In this document: positions 1 through 9,016 of the stretch, piece after piece | How positions within the stretch are numbered: the stretch's first letter is position 1 | Layout of the letters: each line of letters opens with the position of its first letter | NCBI RefSeq assembly: GCF_030812775.1 | Contig: NZ_JAUSTI010000007.1 | Span: forward strand, 186,001-250,000 | Source: Paenibacillus tundrae | Lineage (GTDB): Bacteria; Bacillota; Bacilli; Paenibacillales; Paenibacillaceae | Reading direction: 5' to 3' | Length of the DNA: 64,000 nt | Notes under the pieces: model-generated | The model's input: only the letters and a program-made list of their open reading frames with translations | Databases searched by the model: none | What the model was told of the DNA's origin: nothing | Made by a program: the position numbers and the translations under genes

Positions 1-641
1 TTGATGACCTGAATAGCAACAAGAAGAAGTGGTCTGACATTCCAGAATTCAAGACTTTCTTGGAACAGCAGTACGAAGTGTACACCAAGGGGTACACCAA
101 CACCGATGTGCTCAGCGACAGCTATGATATGGCCGTGGGTAAATTCCTGAATAAAGAAGTGGCTATGATGTTTATGGGCGATTGGTTGATTGAAGGAGTT
201 GCGGAGCAGGATCCAAGTATGGAGCTGGGTGTATTCCCAATTCCATCGACTGAGGATGCAAGTCTAGGGGCAAGTCCACTAGGCGGACAGTTATTTATTC
301 CGAAAAAATCCAAACATCTAGAAGAGGCTAAACAGTTCCTCGACTTTATCGCTTCCAAAGATGTAGCTCAACAAATCGTAGATTCCAAAGGCTATGTATC
401 AAACTTCAATGATGTGACAACACCGGAGCTGCCGGCATACAAACAAGATATCGTAGACAACTATATTACCCCGAAGAAAACAGTTCTGACGACAGATGCA
501 TACATGCTAGTGGACCGCAGCGAACTGTACCGTTTGTTGCAGGATCAATTCGCAGGTGGCTTAACGCCAGAAGAAGTACTGCAATCATGGGATGAGAAAT
601 TCAGCCAATTGATGCAGGATAAAGGTGTAACTGGATTCTAA
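1..641 (+). CDS. Carbohydrate ABC transporter substrate-binding protein, C-terminal part
   Basis: Cut by the left edge; the reading frame is open from base 3 and ends at TAA 639-641. The visible part has typical features of family 1 (MalE-like) extracellular solute-binding proteins: MFMGDWL around the hinge, GGQLFIPKKSKH followed by EAKQFLDFI, and a helical C-terminus (EEVLQSWDEKFSQLM). Such proteins are lipoproteins that bind a sugar outside the membrane and deliver it to two permeases. The two genes that follow on the same strand are those permeases, after a 93-bp gap. The sugar cannot be read from the sequence. No ATPase gene follows, as is common when a shared MsmX-type ATPase is used (inference). 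Confidence 0.9.
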   Translation, partial: DDLNSNKKKWSDIPEFKTFLEQQYEVYTKGYTNTDVLSDSYDMAVGKFLNKEVAMMFMGDWLIEGVAEQDPSMELGVFPIPSTEDASLGASPLGGQLFIPKKSKHLEEAKQFLDFIASKDVAQQIVDSKGYVSNFNDVTTPELPAYKQDIVDNYITPKKTVLTTDAYMLVDRSELYRLLQDQFAGGLTPEEVLQSWDEKFSQLMQDKGVTGF

Positions 642-734
642 GAAATACACCATTGTTGAAATATAGGGCAGTATGACAGGGTCGTATGAAACCGATCAGA
701 GGTTATGCTGCCTGGCTATAACGGAGCGTGAGAT

Positions 735-1607
735 ATGAAAAGAACCAAAAATTTATATTCGTACTACATGATATTTCCCGCACTGATCATTTACTCTATC
801 TTTTTCGTTGTACCTGCCATTGCGGGCTTCTATTATTCATTCACGGACTGGCGGTTGGATCGATTAGAGCTGACTTTCATCGGCTGGGATAACTTCAAGA
901 AAATTTTCTCTGACAAAACGCTTATCCTGGCCCTGCAAAATACGGCGATCTTCGCTATTGTTACAGTGGTCGGCAAAAACGTTATTGGTTTGTTGCTCGC
1001 AGTAGGTCTTAATATGCGACTGCGAACCAAAAACTTGCTTCGCGCCATCTTCTATTCGCCTTCTATACTCAGCATCCTTGTAATCAGCATTCTGTTTACC
1101 CCTATGCTTCGCACCGAAGGTACAATTAATCAGTTGCTAGAGGCTGTCGGGTTGCACTCCTTAAGCCAAGCATGGCTCACGAACCCATCCATTGTGATCT
1201 GGACCATTGCGATCGTGTCGATCTGGCAGAGCGCAGGATTCCAGATGGCCATCTATCTGGCCGGTCTTCAGTCTATTTCGCAGGAATACTACGAGGCAGC
1301 CAAGATTGATGGGGCTAGCTCATGGAGAAGTTTTTTCAAAATCACACTGCCTCTTCTCCTGCCAGCGATTAACATTAACCTGATGTTAACCTTGATTGGT
1401 GGTCTGAAAGTGTTCTCCGAGGTATACGTCATGACTGGCGGTGGACCAGGTAATGCGTCACAGGTTGTAGGTACGATCATTCTGCGTTCCTTTGGTGAAG
1501 GTAACTGGGGTCTGGGTACCGCAGTCAATACACTGTTATTCGTGGTTGTCACCATTATCGCTATACCGCTATTGATTTTCATGCGGCGTAAGGAGGTTAC
1601 GGAATAA
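735..1607 (+). CDS. Carbohydrate ABC transporter permease, MalF/UgpA type
   Basis: A 290-residue inner membrane protein with about six hydrophobic segments, the first at residues 10-32. The cytoplasmic EAA loop that docks on the ATPase is present at about residues 187-211 (EAAKIDGASSWRSFF then ITLPLLLP). GGGPGNASQ near the C-terminus is typical of the MalF branch. The start ATG has GGAG nine bases upstream. It lies between the binding protein and the second permease and ends 1 nt before the next start codon, so the two permeases are probably translationally coupled and form the transmembrane heterodimer. Confidence 0.93.
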   Translation: MKRTKNLYSYYMIFPALIIYSIFFVVPAIAGFYYSFTDWRLDRLELTFIGWDNFKKIFSDKTLILALQNTAIFAIVTVVGKNVIGLLLAVGLNMRLRTKNLLRAIFYSPSILSILVISILFTPMLRTEGTINQLLEAVGLHSLSQAWLTNPSIVIWTIAIVSIWQSAGFQMAIYLAGLQSISQEYYEAAKIDGASSWRSFFKITLPLLLPAININLMLTLIGGLKVFSEVYVMTGGGPGNASQVVGTIILRSFGEGNWGLGTAVNTLLFVVVTIIAIPLLIFMRRKEVTE

Positions 1608-1608
1608 G

Positions 1609-2439
1609 ATGGGCTATACACGCAAACTTGCCATCCGCAATTATATCGTGGAAGGGTTCCTCATTCTGGCCTCCCTGATCGTATTGTTGCCGCTTGTCAT
1701 CCTGATCCTCGGATCATTCAAAACCAGCGCTGAAGTGCTCAGCTTCTCTCTGCATTTACCTGACACTTGGCAGTTCTCAAACTATGTTCGAGTCTTCCAA
1801 GAAGGCGGTCTATCCCGGGCATTTCTCAACAGTATCTGGATCACAGGTATATCGTCTATCATCAACATCGTGGCCTCTTCGGCAGCAGCATTCATCCTAG
1901 CACGTCGGGAAACGAAATTATCGGGTACGCTCTATATGTATTTCTTCATGGGTCTCATTGCTCCGATGTCGATCATTACAACGATTCGAGTGGTTCAGGG
2001 ATTAGGTTTCTATGGCAGTATCACAAGCGTTATTCTGATCTATGCCGCGCTCAATACAGCCTTTAGTGTATTCTTGTATAGTGGCTTTATTAAAACAATT
2101 CCAAGAGCGCTGGACGAGGTAGCGTTTCTGGAAGGAGCAAGTGTGTTCGGTGTGTTCTTCCGCATCGTCACGCCGCTGATCTTACCGGTTAATGCTACAG
2201 TTGCTATTATGGTATTTATGTCGGTATGGAATGATATTACCATTCCTGTATACTTCCTGACAGACAGCTCAACGTGGACGATGCCGCTGTCGATCTATAA
2301 CTTCTACGGCAAGTACAGCCGAGATTGGAATTTAATTTTTGCTAATCTTGTACTTACGTCACTGCCCGTATTCATCTTGTATCTGTTTGGCCAAAAATAT
2401 ATCGTCAGCGGATTAACGGCTGGTGCAGTTAAAGGTTGA
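1609..2439 (+). CDS. Carbohydrate ABC transporter permease, MalG/UgpE type
   Basis: A 276-residue protein with about six membrane segments. The EAA loop reads EVAFLEGASVFGVFFRI then VTPLILP (about residues 165-190), and the C-terminus ends in YIVSGLTAGAVKG, a hallmark of the MalG/UgpE branch. AAGGAGG lies 13 bases upstream of the ATG, inside the end of the previous gene. It is the last gene of the importer operon; a strong hairpin follows. Confidence 0.93.
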   Translation: MGYTRKLAIRNYIVEGFLILASLIVLLPLVILILGSFKTSAEVLSFSLHLPDTWQFSNYVRVFQEGGLSRAFLNSIWITGISSIINIVASSAAAFILARRETKLSGTLYMYFFMGLIAPMSIITTIRVVQGLGFYGSITSVILIYAALNTAFSVFLYSGFIKTIPRALDEVAFLEGASVFGVFFRIVTPLILPVNATVAIMVFMSVWNDITIPVYFLTDSSTWTMPLSIYNFYGKYSRDWNLIFANLVLTSLPVFILYLFGQKYIVSGLTAGAVKG

Positions 2440-2497
2440 CCTCAACGTCATTATGAAATCGAGACTAATTTAATATTCAATCTTTAGTAGGTTATGG

Positions 2498-2525
2498 AGA
2501 GACCATGAATCATCTCATGGTCTCT
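2498..2525. terminator. Hairpin between convergent genes
   Basis: A perfect 11-bp inverted repeat (AGAGACCATGA / TCATGGTCTCT) with a 6-nt loop between the sugar importer (+) and the lipoprotein gene (-). No long T-run follows on either strand, so bidirectional termination is inferred from position and stem strength. Confidence 0.6.
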
Positions 2526-2526
2526 A

Positions 2527-3162
2527 TTAGTCTATATTCTCAATACCACATTCACCAACTTGATTCTTCGTGAAAAAGTACGTGATTCCAGTGTTGTCGA
2601 CACGTCCATCCGGATCTTTCTGAGCGAATCGTACACCTACCCGAATCTGTTCGCGCTGATTGATGTTCACTTTCTCAAGGATATCTAGATCGTAAAACAT
2701 AAATTCTCGCCCTTCTTCACTCTCACTTGTGTAGTAGAAATGATACTTATTGGTTGCTGCGGAGTCCTTATTCAGATTCTCCTTGAATTTCTCGGGGTTA
2801 TTCTCCACTACGGCTTCAATATTCCCTGTAAATTTGGATATGATCTCATTGTCGAAGAAGCTTTGTTTGTACTGGTCAAAATCGATGAACACACCTCGCT
2901 TGAACTCATCAGCGGTAATGCCTTTAATCTCCTTGTGTGCTGGATCAATCAACTGCTCTGAATCGGAGATGGCATCCGTGGATGTCTTGATTGCATTCAT
3001 CGGCTCCTCTTGAGTAGATGGTACCTGATTAGTATTCGGGCTCGATCCATTGATTGCTTCACCGATCGTCGTACGCTCAGGGTCATCTGTATGCCCACAT
3101 GCTGACAGAAGTACAGCTCCACTTACACAGATAGATAAAATACCATGGGAAAGTTTCTTCAT
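2527..3162 (-). CDS. Hypothetical lipoprotein
   Basis: 211 residues. The N-terminus (MKKLSHG, a hydrophobic stretch, then LLSAC) is a lipoprotein signal with lipobox Cys at about residue 21. A Ser/Asn/Pro/Gln-rich linker follows to about residue 60, then a mixed alpha/beta domain to the C-terminus. AAGGAG lies upstream of the ATG. It is monocistronic, convergent with the sugar importer. I do not recognise the soluble domain. It is predicted to be anchored on the outer face of the membrane. Confidence 0.75.
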   Translation of the reverse strand: MKKLSHGILSICVSGAVLLSACGHTDDPERTTIGEAINGSSPNTNQVPSTQEEPMNAIKTSTDAISDSEQLIDPAHKEIKGITADEFKRGVFIDFDQYKQSFFDNEIISKFTGNIEAVVENNPEKFKENLNKDSAATNKYHFYYTSESEEGREFMFYDLDILEKVNINQREQIRVGVRFAQKDPDGRVDNTGITYFFTKNQVGECGIENID

Positions 3163-3303
3163 ATAATGTCATTCTCCTTGCACGGTTGGGATAAGGATGC
3201 ACGTAATATCACATCACTACAAGTATAAACGCAATCAATCACGGTATAGTTACACTTAACCACACCAACCGACATATTCATTCATCCCTTACAAGTTTAA
3301 TCA

Positions 3304-3939
3304 TTACGATCTGGCATACTGTAAGATCGCCTCCGCTGCACGAATACGTATGTTGATGTCCTCACTGTCTAAAGCTTGTCTCATCACATGTAGAGACGCT
3401 TCAATAGTAGCTTTATCTACCTTGTATGTCGTAGAGTTCTTTCCTTCTGCCTCTTCCGTTGGCTCATTCACCCCTGTAACATAACGATCCAACTGTGCTT
3501 GTGATACCGGATGTTCAAATTGTGTCAGCGTAGCAGTCTGATGAATTAGGGCTTGTACTTTATCGTTTAAATCCTCCAAAGGCATTCTCCCCAACCAGGT
3601 AACACCTCGCCGGTGGCATATAAAGTCTTCTTCTACTCCTAACGAATCATCATAGTAATAGTCACCGAGATCTCCTACATACGCCCACTCCTCATCCTTG
3701 ATAATGACGTAGTCCCCATCCTGCATCGTATGTACAAACGCATGAAGATCCTTCATCACACCTGCTAGCTCTGTGTCTTCTAATTTGTAATGTCCCCTCA
3801 ACCGCTCTTTCCATTCTTCTGGGGATGTCTCTTCCAGATCTCCAGTACCAGGCCATGTCATACCAATAAAGTTATTCTCTAAAAATGAAGCTACATAGCT
3901 CATTTCACGTATGGTTGATTGGATATAAAATAAGTTCAT
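3304..3939 (-). CDS. Hypothetical protein, possible EVE/PUA-like N-terminal domain
   Basis: 211 residues if started at the ATG at 3939, preceded by GGGAGG with good spacing; an earlier in-frame ATG at 3957 lacks a ribosome site. Residues 10-150 have the pattern of N-terminal domains found on Mrr-type and other nucleic-acid-binding proteins: FIGMTWPGTGDLEETS, MQDGDYVIIKD, YVGDLGDYYYDD and RRGVTWLGRMPLEDL. After a charged linker, residues 175-211 look like one HEAT-like helical pair (EDINIRIRAAEAILQYA). Function is unknown. The domain assignment is inference from pattern; no nuclease domain is present. Confidence 0.65.
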   Translation of the reverse strand: MNLFYIQSTIREMSYVASFLENNFIGMTWPGTGDLEETSPEEWKERLRGHYKLEDTELAGVMKDLHAFVHTMQDGDYVIIKDEEWAYVGDLGDYYYDDSLGVEEDFICHRRGVTWLGRMPLEDLNDKVQALIHQTATLTQFEHPVSQAQLDRYVTGVNEPTEEAEGKNSTTYKVDKATIEASLHVMRQALDSEDINIRIRAAEAILQYARS

Positions 3940-3985
3940 TTGATCTGCGCCTCCCATACTTAATTATGTTATCTTCATATTGAAA

Positions 3986-4013
3986 AACCTTCAAGAGCTA
4001 TGTCTTGAAGGTT
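3986..4013 (-). terminator. Rho-independent terminator of the amino acid importer operon
   Basis: Read on the minus strand: an 11-bp perfect stem (AACCTTCAAGA / TCTTGAAGGTT) with a 6-nt loop, followed by TTTC. It lies downstream of the glnQ-like gene, beyond the MITE-like element. Confidence 0.7.
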
Positions 4014-4034
4014 TAGCATTAGAATATTAGTACG

Positions 4035-4203
4035 TGTTCAAAAAGGTCGTTTTTCAGTACCGAGAAAATGGGATGAAGATAGAAATGGAGTAGCGGAGCG
4101 TAGGCAAAACTACGTGAGCAACGGACATTTCGGCTGAATCCCATTTTCGATGCTGAGATGCGGCTCGCGCATCTTTCGTAATCAAAAGCGGACTTTTTGA
4201 ACA
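4035..4203. repeat. MITE-like interspersed element with terminal inverted repeats
   Basis: About 169 bp with no credible gene. Its ends are imperfect inverted repeats (TGTTCAAAAAGGTCG at the left, CGGACTTTTTGAACA at the right, 13 of 15 matching). Inside the ends is a second inverted pair (GAGAAAATGGGAT / ATCCCATTTTCGA), then shorter stems (AGATGCG-GCTCG-CGCATCT and GTAG-GCAAAA-CTAC). It sits between the glnQ-like gene and its apparent terminator. The architecture fits a non-autonomous repeat that folds into a long hairpin RNA. Only one copy is in this window. I recall similar repeats between genes of Paenibacillus genomes but cannot verify it here. Confidence 0.65.
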
Positions 4204-4210
4204 ACCTCTA

Positions 4211-4939
4211 TTAGAGCACTTTTTCCAAGAAGCTGATTGTACGTTCATTCTTAGGATTCCCAAACACTTCTTCAGGGCTTCCTTCTTCTACGATGTAACC
4301 ACCGTCCATGAAGATCACCCGATCGGCTACTTCACGTGCAAATCCCATCTCATGCGTAACGATCATCATCGTCATACCTTCACGAGCGAGATCCTTCATT
4401 ACACCAAGCACCTCACCAACCATCTCAGGGTCAAGTGCCGAAGTTGGTTCATCGAACAACATAACATCTGGCGTCATAGCAAGCGCACGAGCAATGGCCA
4501 CACGTTGCTTCTGACCTCCAGAGAGCTGGCTCGGGAAGCTGTTCGCTTTATCTGATAACCCTACACGGTCTAATAATTTTAGCGCCGTATCACGTGCCTG
4601 AGTTTCATTTAACAGACCAAGTTCTCTTGGTGCAAACGTAATGTTTTTCAGTACATTAAAATGAGGGAACAAGTTAAAGTGCTGAAACACCATACCGATA
4701 TTTTCACGCGCTTTATTAATGTTTGTTTTGGGATCATTGAGATCTTGATCATCCACAATCACTCGACCCTCAGTTATTTCTTCCAGCTGGTTAATGCAAC
4801 GCAAGAACGTACTTTTGCCCGATCCAGAGGGTCCAATGACACATACCACTTCACCCTCATTGACGGACATATCAATTCCTTTCAGAACATGATTCGTTCC
4901 GAAGCTTTTCTTCAATCCTTCAACTTTAATTTTACCCAC
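4211..4939 (-). CDS. glnQ: Polar amino acid ABC transporter ATP-binding protein
   Basis: 242 residues with all ABC ATPase motifs: Walker [10 protein letters not shown] (about 32-40), signature LSGGQKQR (about 139), Walker [15 protein letters not shown] (about 158) and H-loop VTHEMGFA. The family (GlnQ/HisP) energises amino acid import. It starts with GTG preceded by GAGGTGAGGG, and this start lies 8 nt inside the end of the permease gene, so translation is coupled. The symbol reflects family membership; the substrate could be another polar amino acid. Confidence 0.93.
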   Translation of the reverse strand: MGKIKVEGLKKSFGTNHVLKGIDMSVNEGEVVCVIGPSGSGKSTFLRCINQLEEITEGRVIVDDQDLNDPKTNINKARENIGMVFQHFNLFPHFNVLKNITFAPRELGLLNETQARDTALKLLDRVGLSDKANSFPSQLSGGQKQRVAIARALAMTPDVMLFDEPTSALDPEMVGEVLGVMKDLAREGMTMMIVTHEMGFAREVADRVIFMDGGYIVEEGSPEEVFGNPKNERTISFLEKVL

Positions 4940-6383
4940 GGCGAACCCTCACCTCCAGATAGTCAGCAACTTTGGTCAATGTGATAATAACAATCAGATA
5001 CATAACCGCAACCGTTAACCAGATGTCAAAAGAGGTAAACGTTCTAGCGATAACAATCTTACCCGATTGCGTCAGCTCTACAAGACCAATAACAGACAAG
5101 ATCGACGTATCTTTCAATGTGATTACCATCTGATTGATAAATGAAGGAATCATCACTCGAATCGCTTGTGGAATAACAATCTTCATCATTGCCTTACGAT
5201 AAGGCAGGCCTAGTGAACGAGCTGCTTCCAGCTGTCCTGGATCAATCGATTGAATTCCGCCTCGAATAATTTCGGTTACGTAAGCTCCTGCGTTCAAACT
5301 AAGTGTTAAGATGGCTGCCAAGAACAGTGGCATCGTAAAGCCGAATGCTTGTGGAATCCCGAAGTAAATAAAGAAAGCCAGTACAATCAATGGAATACCA
5401 CGGAACACGTCAACAAAAACGGTCGCAATTCCACGAAGAACCTTATTCTGTCCTACTTTCATAAATCCAAAGATCAGACCAATGATAAAGGCAAAGAACA
5501 GAGATACAATCGTGTACAATAATGTATTCCCTAACCCCTTGAACAGAGCTGGCAGTGAATTCTGAACATTCTCCCACCGGCTTGTTTCTCCAGCAGTTGG
5601 AGCATTGTCACCAACATATTTCTCCAGAATTTGGTCATACTCACCACTTGCTTTGATGTTCACGAGTCCTGCATCAAACATCTGAAGCAATTCTTGATTT
5701 TTACCCTTACTTACCGCAAATCCGTAAGAGTCTCCTTCTTCTTTCTTGGTTACAATTTTCAATCCATTATTTTGTTTAACCCCATAAGCAAGAACAGGCT
5801 GATCCTCGAAACATGCAATAGAATTACCTGTTATTACGTCCAGATACATCTGTGCAGAGTCCTCAAAAGGTACGATGGTAAAGCCATACTCAGAGGCGAT
5901 GGATTCAGCAAAATTATATCCAGCCGTTCCCGTTTTTACGGCAACCTTTTGTCCCCGAAGATCTTCATAACTTTTCACTGTACCGTTATTCGCGCTAATC
6001 CCCATAACAACACCTGATGGATAATAAGCTTCCGAGAAATCAAATACTTTCTTTCTCTCGTCCGTAATGCTCATCCCTGCGATGACGCCATCAACTTGAT
6101 TCGACTCAAGCGCTTGAACGGCTGCATTAAATCCGAGAGCCTTGATCTCGTACTTGAAATTCTGATCCTTGGCAATGGCCGCCATTAGATCCATATCAAT
6201 ACCTACAAAATTACCATTCGCATCCTCAAATTCGAATGGGGCAAATGTAATGTCCGTACCGATGACATAAGTTTTGCCTGAATTCGCTTCTGTTGCGGAT
6301 GCTCCCCCTGCCCATCCAGATAACCCTGTCACTAGGAGCAAAACCAGGGTAAGTACAAAAAATGAGACCTTTGTTGTTTTCAT
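4932..6383 (-). CDS. Fused substrate-binding protein / permease of an amino acid ABC importer
   Basis: 483 residues from the ATG at 6383, which has a strong AGGAGG site; an in-frame ATG 11 codons upstream has none. Residues 1-30 are a signal peptide. About 35-260 form a family 3 periplasmic-binding domain ([49 protein letters not shown]). About 270-480 form a HisM/GlnP-type permease with [22 protein letters not shown] as the ATPase-docking loop. Fusions of this kind are known in lactic acid bacteria and some bacilli (GlnPQ). With the downstream ATPase it makes a complete two-gene importer. Confidence 0.92.
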   Translation of the reverse strand: MKTTKVSFFVLTLVLLLVTGLSGWAGGASATEANSGKTYVIGTDITFAPFEFEDANGNFVGIDMDLMAAIAKDQNFKYEIKALGFNAAVQALESNQVDGVIAGMSITDERKKVFDFSEAYYPSGVVMGISANNGTVKSYEDLRGQKVAVKTGTAGYNFAESIASEYGFTIVPFEDSAQMYLDVITGNSIACFEDQPVLAYGVKQNNGLKIVTKKEEGDSYGFAVSKGKNQELLQMFDAGLVNIKASGEYDQILEKYVGDNAPTAGETSRWENVQNSLPALFKGLGNTLLYTIVSLFFAFIIGLIFGFMKVGQNKVLRGIATVFVDVFRGIPLIVLAFFIYFGIPQAFGFTMPLFLAAILTLSLNAGAYVTEIIRGGIQSIDPGQLEAARSLGLPYRKAMMKIVIPQAIRVMIPSFINQMVITLKDTSILSVIGLVELTQSGKIVIARTFTSFDIWLTVAVMYLIVIITLTKVADYLEVRVRRG

Positions 6384-6729
6384 ATGTCCTCCTCTTCTCG
6401 GTCTCCTCCGAATCAATCCTTATTATTCTTTGGAGTTGGTGTCAGTGTTACACTTTTTTTATTAGACGTATTGCCCATTATACATATTATTTTATATTGA
6501 GAAAATATAATTTTAAGTATTTGTTGTTTTCGAAAGCTTATCGTATGTTAACTACTGCATTTCTACATCATGGCTGACCAAATAGTTCAAGTAAAGTTAA
6601 TCTGACCTATATGAAGGCTTCATATACAGGGAACAATATAAAGTATGAAGGCGTTTAAGTTCACCTTTTACATTCTCTGATCGCATCGTAAAATTTTGTT
6701 AATTTATTTCTTCTAAAGGAGCATAACCC
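6384..6729. promoter_or_regulatory. Divergent intergenic region with a 19-bp palindrome
   Basis: 346 bases between the amino acid importer (-) and the small membrane gene (+). It is AT-rich. The one clear structured element is TATATGAAG-G-CTTCATATA at 6608-6626, a perfect 9-bp inverted repeat around a single base, 104 bases upstream of the small gene. It could be an operator for a dimeric repressor (inference); too little loop remains for an RNA hairpin. I cannot fix promoters with confidence. Confidence 0.4.
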
Positions 6730-6864
6730 ATGCTAAATTTCTTTTCGAAATTGTATTCGGAATATTTAGTCATTCCACGAGCCATTCGTTTGGTGATCCT
6801 ATGGGGATGGGTCATTTTGTTTATCGTAACAGGCATACAATTGGGGTGGTTCAGGATCGGTTAA
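6730..6864 (+). CDS. Small membrane protein, 44 residues
   Basis: ATG at 6730 has AAAGGAG eight bases upstream. The product begins with an amphipathic, basic stretch (MLNFFSKLYSEYLVIPRAIR) followed by one transmembrane helix rich in Val, Ile, Leu and Trp (residues 21-41) and ends RIG. Its stop overlaps the stop of the convergent gene: the palindrome TTAA at 6861-6864 provides both TAA codons. I recognise no family. The strong ribosome site and clean membrane-protein composition argue for a real gene. Confidence 0.7.
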   Translation: MLNFFSKLYSEYLVIPRAIRLVILWGWVILFIVTGIQLGWFRIG

Positions 6865-7553
6865 AAATTGATTTCATCTTTGAACTCCACAATCTTTTCA
6901 AAATGAGGCCTCATCTCATTTAAAATGATCGATTTGAGCTGCTCCATACTTCTCTCATCCCCCCATTGTAATTGATGATCTGTACTTGTCTTGTATGATG
7001 CAAGTGTCTTATCCAATGCACGCAGTTCTTTCGCAATCGAAGCAAGTACCGTTTGGGTTTCCTGAGGAATTAACTTGGGCTTATCCTTCCAATAATGATG
7101 ACTGATTCCATACATTAATCCATATAGACCACTGCCGTATGCGAGTTGATACACCTCCTTCTGTTTTGCTGATGTCATAACAGAGTGATCGTATTCGATC
7201 ATATACCTAGGTTTAGATGTAGATATGTAATTATCACTGAACTCAATAAGTGTCGTTAGATATTGAGTCGCATCCTTCGCCTGCACTTTGGCTTGGTCAA
7301 GCAGCTTTTGAACCTTTGCTGGTGGTACCTGATTTGTCACCTGACTAAGATCTTCAAGCGTTTGTGCGAGTGGCTTGAAGGAGTGGCCTTCTTTGAGAAG
7401 TGTGATGTAACCACTATTATTTTTGGATTGGTATAGCTCCATTAGCACATCTTCGTTTGCTTTCGCTTCGTTTAATCGGTGCTCATAATAATAGAACACG
7501 ATTACCAGTATGGCGATAAATATCCAGTACCGTTTCATCATTGCTTTATTCAT
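6861..7553 (-). CDS. Hypothetical signal-anchored protein
   Basis: 230 residues from the first ATG. A GAAGG site suits the later ATGs at 7541 or 7538 better, so the N-terminus may be 4 or 5 residues shorter. Residues 8-23 (WIFIAILVIVFYYYEH) are a membrane anchor; the rest is a mostly helical extracytoplasmic domain with a coiled-coil-like stretch (LLDQAKVQAKDATQYL) and no Cys. Not recognised. It is monocistronic. Confidence 0.65.
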   Translation of the reverse strand: MNKAMMKRYWIFIAILVIVFYYYEHRLNEAKANEDVLMELYQSKNNSGYITLLKEGHSFKPLAQTLEDLSQVTNQVPPAKVQKLLDQAKVQAKDATQYLTTLIEFSDNYISTSKPRYMIEYDHSVMTSAKQKEVYQLAYGSGLYGLMYGISHHYWKDKPKLIPQETQTVLASIAKELRALDKTLASYKTSTDHQLQWGDERSMEQLKSIILNEMRPHFEKIVEFKDEINF

Positions 7554-7694
7554 CCTTCATCTGCCATTTCTATTCGTATTCATATCCCTTTACTGTGGAT
7601 AATAATTGGCATATCTGAGAATTGTAGCATATGACCAAAGCAGCTAATACAGGAGATTATTACCATCCTTTTCTCCCTATTAAACAATATGAAC

Positions 7695-7720
7695 AAAAAA
7701 GAACCTCGTTTTCGAGGCTC
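7695..7720 (-). terminator. Terminator of the nos-like operon
   Basis: On the minus strand an 8-bp stem (GAGCCTCG / CGAGGTTC, one G-T pair) with an AAAA loop, followed by six T. It lies 28 bases after the TlpA-like gene and closes the NosD-L-Y-F-TlpA operon. Confidence 0.85.
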
Positions 7721-7747
7721 TTTCAGCGTATCTGGCTCAATTCATTA

Positions 7748-8290
7748 TTATTTGGCATCCTCCAGCCACTGCGCAAGTGGTGTATCATTCGTGAGCTCAC
7801 CTTGTAAAATGTGGCTAAACTTGCCTTCTCGATCAATCACCATCGTTGCGGGTAAACCGGTGATACGATACATGCTGGATATTTTGCCAGTCACATCAAC
7901 AATTACAGGAAAATCAAATTGCTGTTCATTCATAAATTCTCGAATTGTACCCTTGGACTCTCCAACATTCACAAACAGTGTCTCAACATCTTCTTGGTGC
8001 ACATCTGCCGTCTGATGCAGCAAAGGCATTTCTCTTACACAAGGTGTGCACCATGATGCCCAGAAGTTAATCATAACTACCTTACCTCGATAATCGGATA
8101 GAGAAACTTCATCGCCCACTGAATTGGGAGCCATGAAGTCAGGGGCAGTGGCACCAGCCTCAATTGACCCTACTCGTTGCGTCTGGGACGGTGAGAGTCC
8201 CTGAAATACAGCCCACACACCAGCCAGCACTGCAATGGTTCCGATCAATATGGTGATGGTGCGCCTGATATGACGTTTAAGTTTTCGCAA
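7748..8290 (-). CDS. TlpA/ResA-like membrane-anchored thiol-disulfide oxidoreductase
   Basis: 180 residues. It begins with TTG preceded by AAGGTGA. An N-terminal anchor (about residues 10-30) precedes a thioredoxin fold with active site WASWCTPC (about residue 75) and cis-Pro loop TGLPATMVID. Such proteins reduce disulfides outside the membrane, for example in cytochrome c or copper-centre assembly. It is the last gene of the nos-like operon, 12 bp after the ATPase gene, so a role in keeping Cys or copper ligands reduced for that system is a reasonable inference. Confidence 0.88.
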   Translation of the reverse strand: MRKLKRHIRRTITILIGTIAVLAGVWAVFQGLSPSQTQRVGSIEAGATAPDFMAPNSVGDEVSLSDYRGKVVMINFWASWCTPCVREMPLLHQTADVHQEDVETLFVNVGESKGTIREFMNEQQFDFPVIVDVTGKISSMYRITGLPATMVIDREGKFSHILQGELTNDTPLAQWLEDAK

Positions 8291-8302
8291 CAGGTATCAC
8301 CT

Positions 8303-9016
8303 TCACTTTATCCCTAGACTTTGATGAAATGCAGCATGAAGCGAACCAAACTGTTCGCGAAATTGATGTGTTGTACCACTTCCAACGTTCTGCCCATTGT
8401 TCATAAAAACAATATGATCAGCGAGATCATCCGCAATGTCTAACTGATGAGTGGAGAACACAACCATATGACCCTGCTGCTTAATTTCTTTGACAAGCTG
8501 TGCAAATTCATGCATCCAGAATGGGTCTAACCCATTCGTTGGTTCGTCCATAACGAGCAGTGGTGGCTTCGCCAGCAGTGCCTGTGCAAATAGTACACGC
8601 TGTCGCATGCCCTTAGAGAAGGTTGCGACACGTTTATTTTTTTTGTCCTCCAAGCCTACCATCTTCAGCACTTCCTGTACCCTCTCTTTGGAAACTCGCC
8701 GCAGTGCAGCCCAGAATAAGAGGATCTCTTCTGCCGTCAGACTCTGATTAAACTGATAATCATCTGGCATGTACCCAATCTGTTCCGAATACCGTTTACG
8801 GTCACTCTTCTGCCCTACTTGATTCACAACGATATCTCCTGATGTAGGACGAAGGATACCTGCTATCATACGTAGCACAGTGCTCTTGCCAGCACCATTA
8901 CCTCCACATAAAGCGAGTACGTTACCTGAAGAGATGTGAAAAGAAATCCCCTCTACGATCGATTGTTTTTTTATCGTTTTACATAGTTCGTTGATGCTAG
9001 CCTCCACGTTATCCAT
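8303..9016 (-). CDS. nosF: ABC transporter ATP-binding protein, NosF-like
   Basis: 237 residues from the ATG at 9016 (AAGGGGAC site). Walker A GGNGAGKST, signature FSKGMRQR, Walker B LLVMDEPTNGLDP and H-loop FSTHQLDIAD are present. In nos operons NosF powers NosY, probably handling a sulfur species or copper for maturation. The start overlaps the end of the NosY-like gene by 8 nt, indicating coupling. The symbol is given by operon context; sequence alone only proves an ABC-2-type ATPase. Confidence 0.85.
   Translation of the reverse strand: MDNVEASINELCKTIKKQSIVEGISFHISSGNVLALCGGNGAGKSTVLRMIAGILRPTSGDIVVNQVGQKSDRKRYSEQIGYMPDDYQFNQSLTAEEILLFWAALRRVSKERVQEVLKMVGLEDKKNKRVATFSKGMRQRVLFAQALLAKPPLLVMDEPTNGLDPFWMHEFAQLVKEIKQQGHMVVFSTHQLDIADDLADHIVFMNNGQNVGSGTTHQFREQFGSLHAAFHQSLGIK

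Noticed and set aside
1289..1621. 110-codon minus-strand ORF within the sugar permease genes
   Set aside because: Antisense to two clear permease genes, low-complexity Ser/Thr/Pro composition, no ribosome site.
4019..4263. Two minus-strand ORFs across the MITE-like element (61 and 69 codons)
   Set aside because: They read through inverted repeats, lack ribosome sites and give no protein-like pattern.
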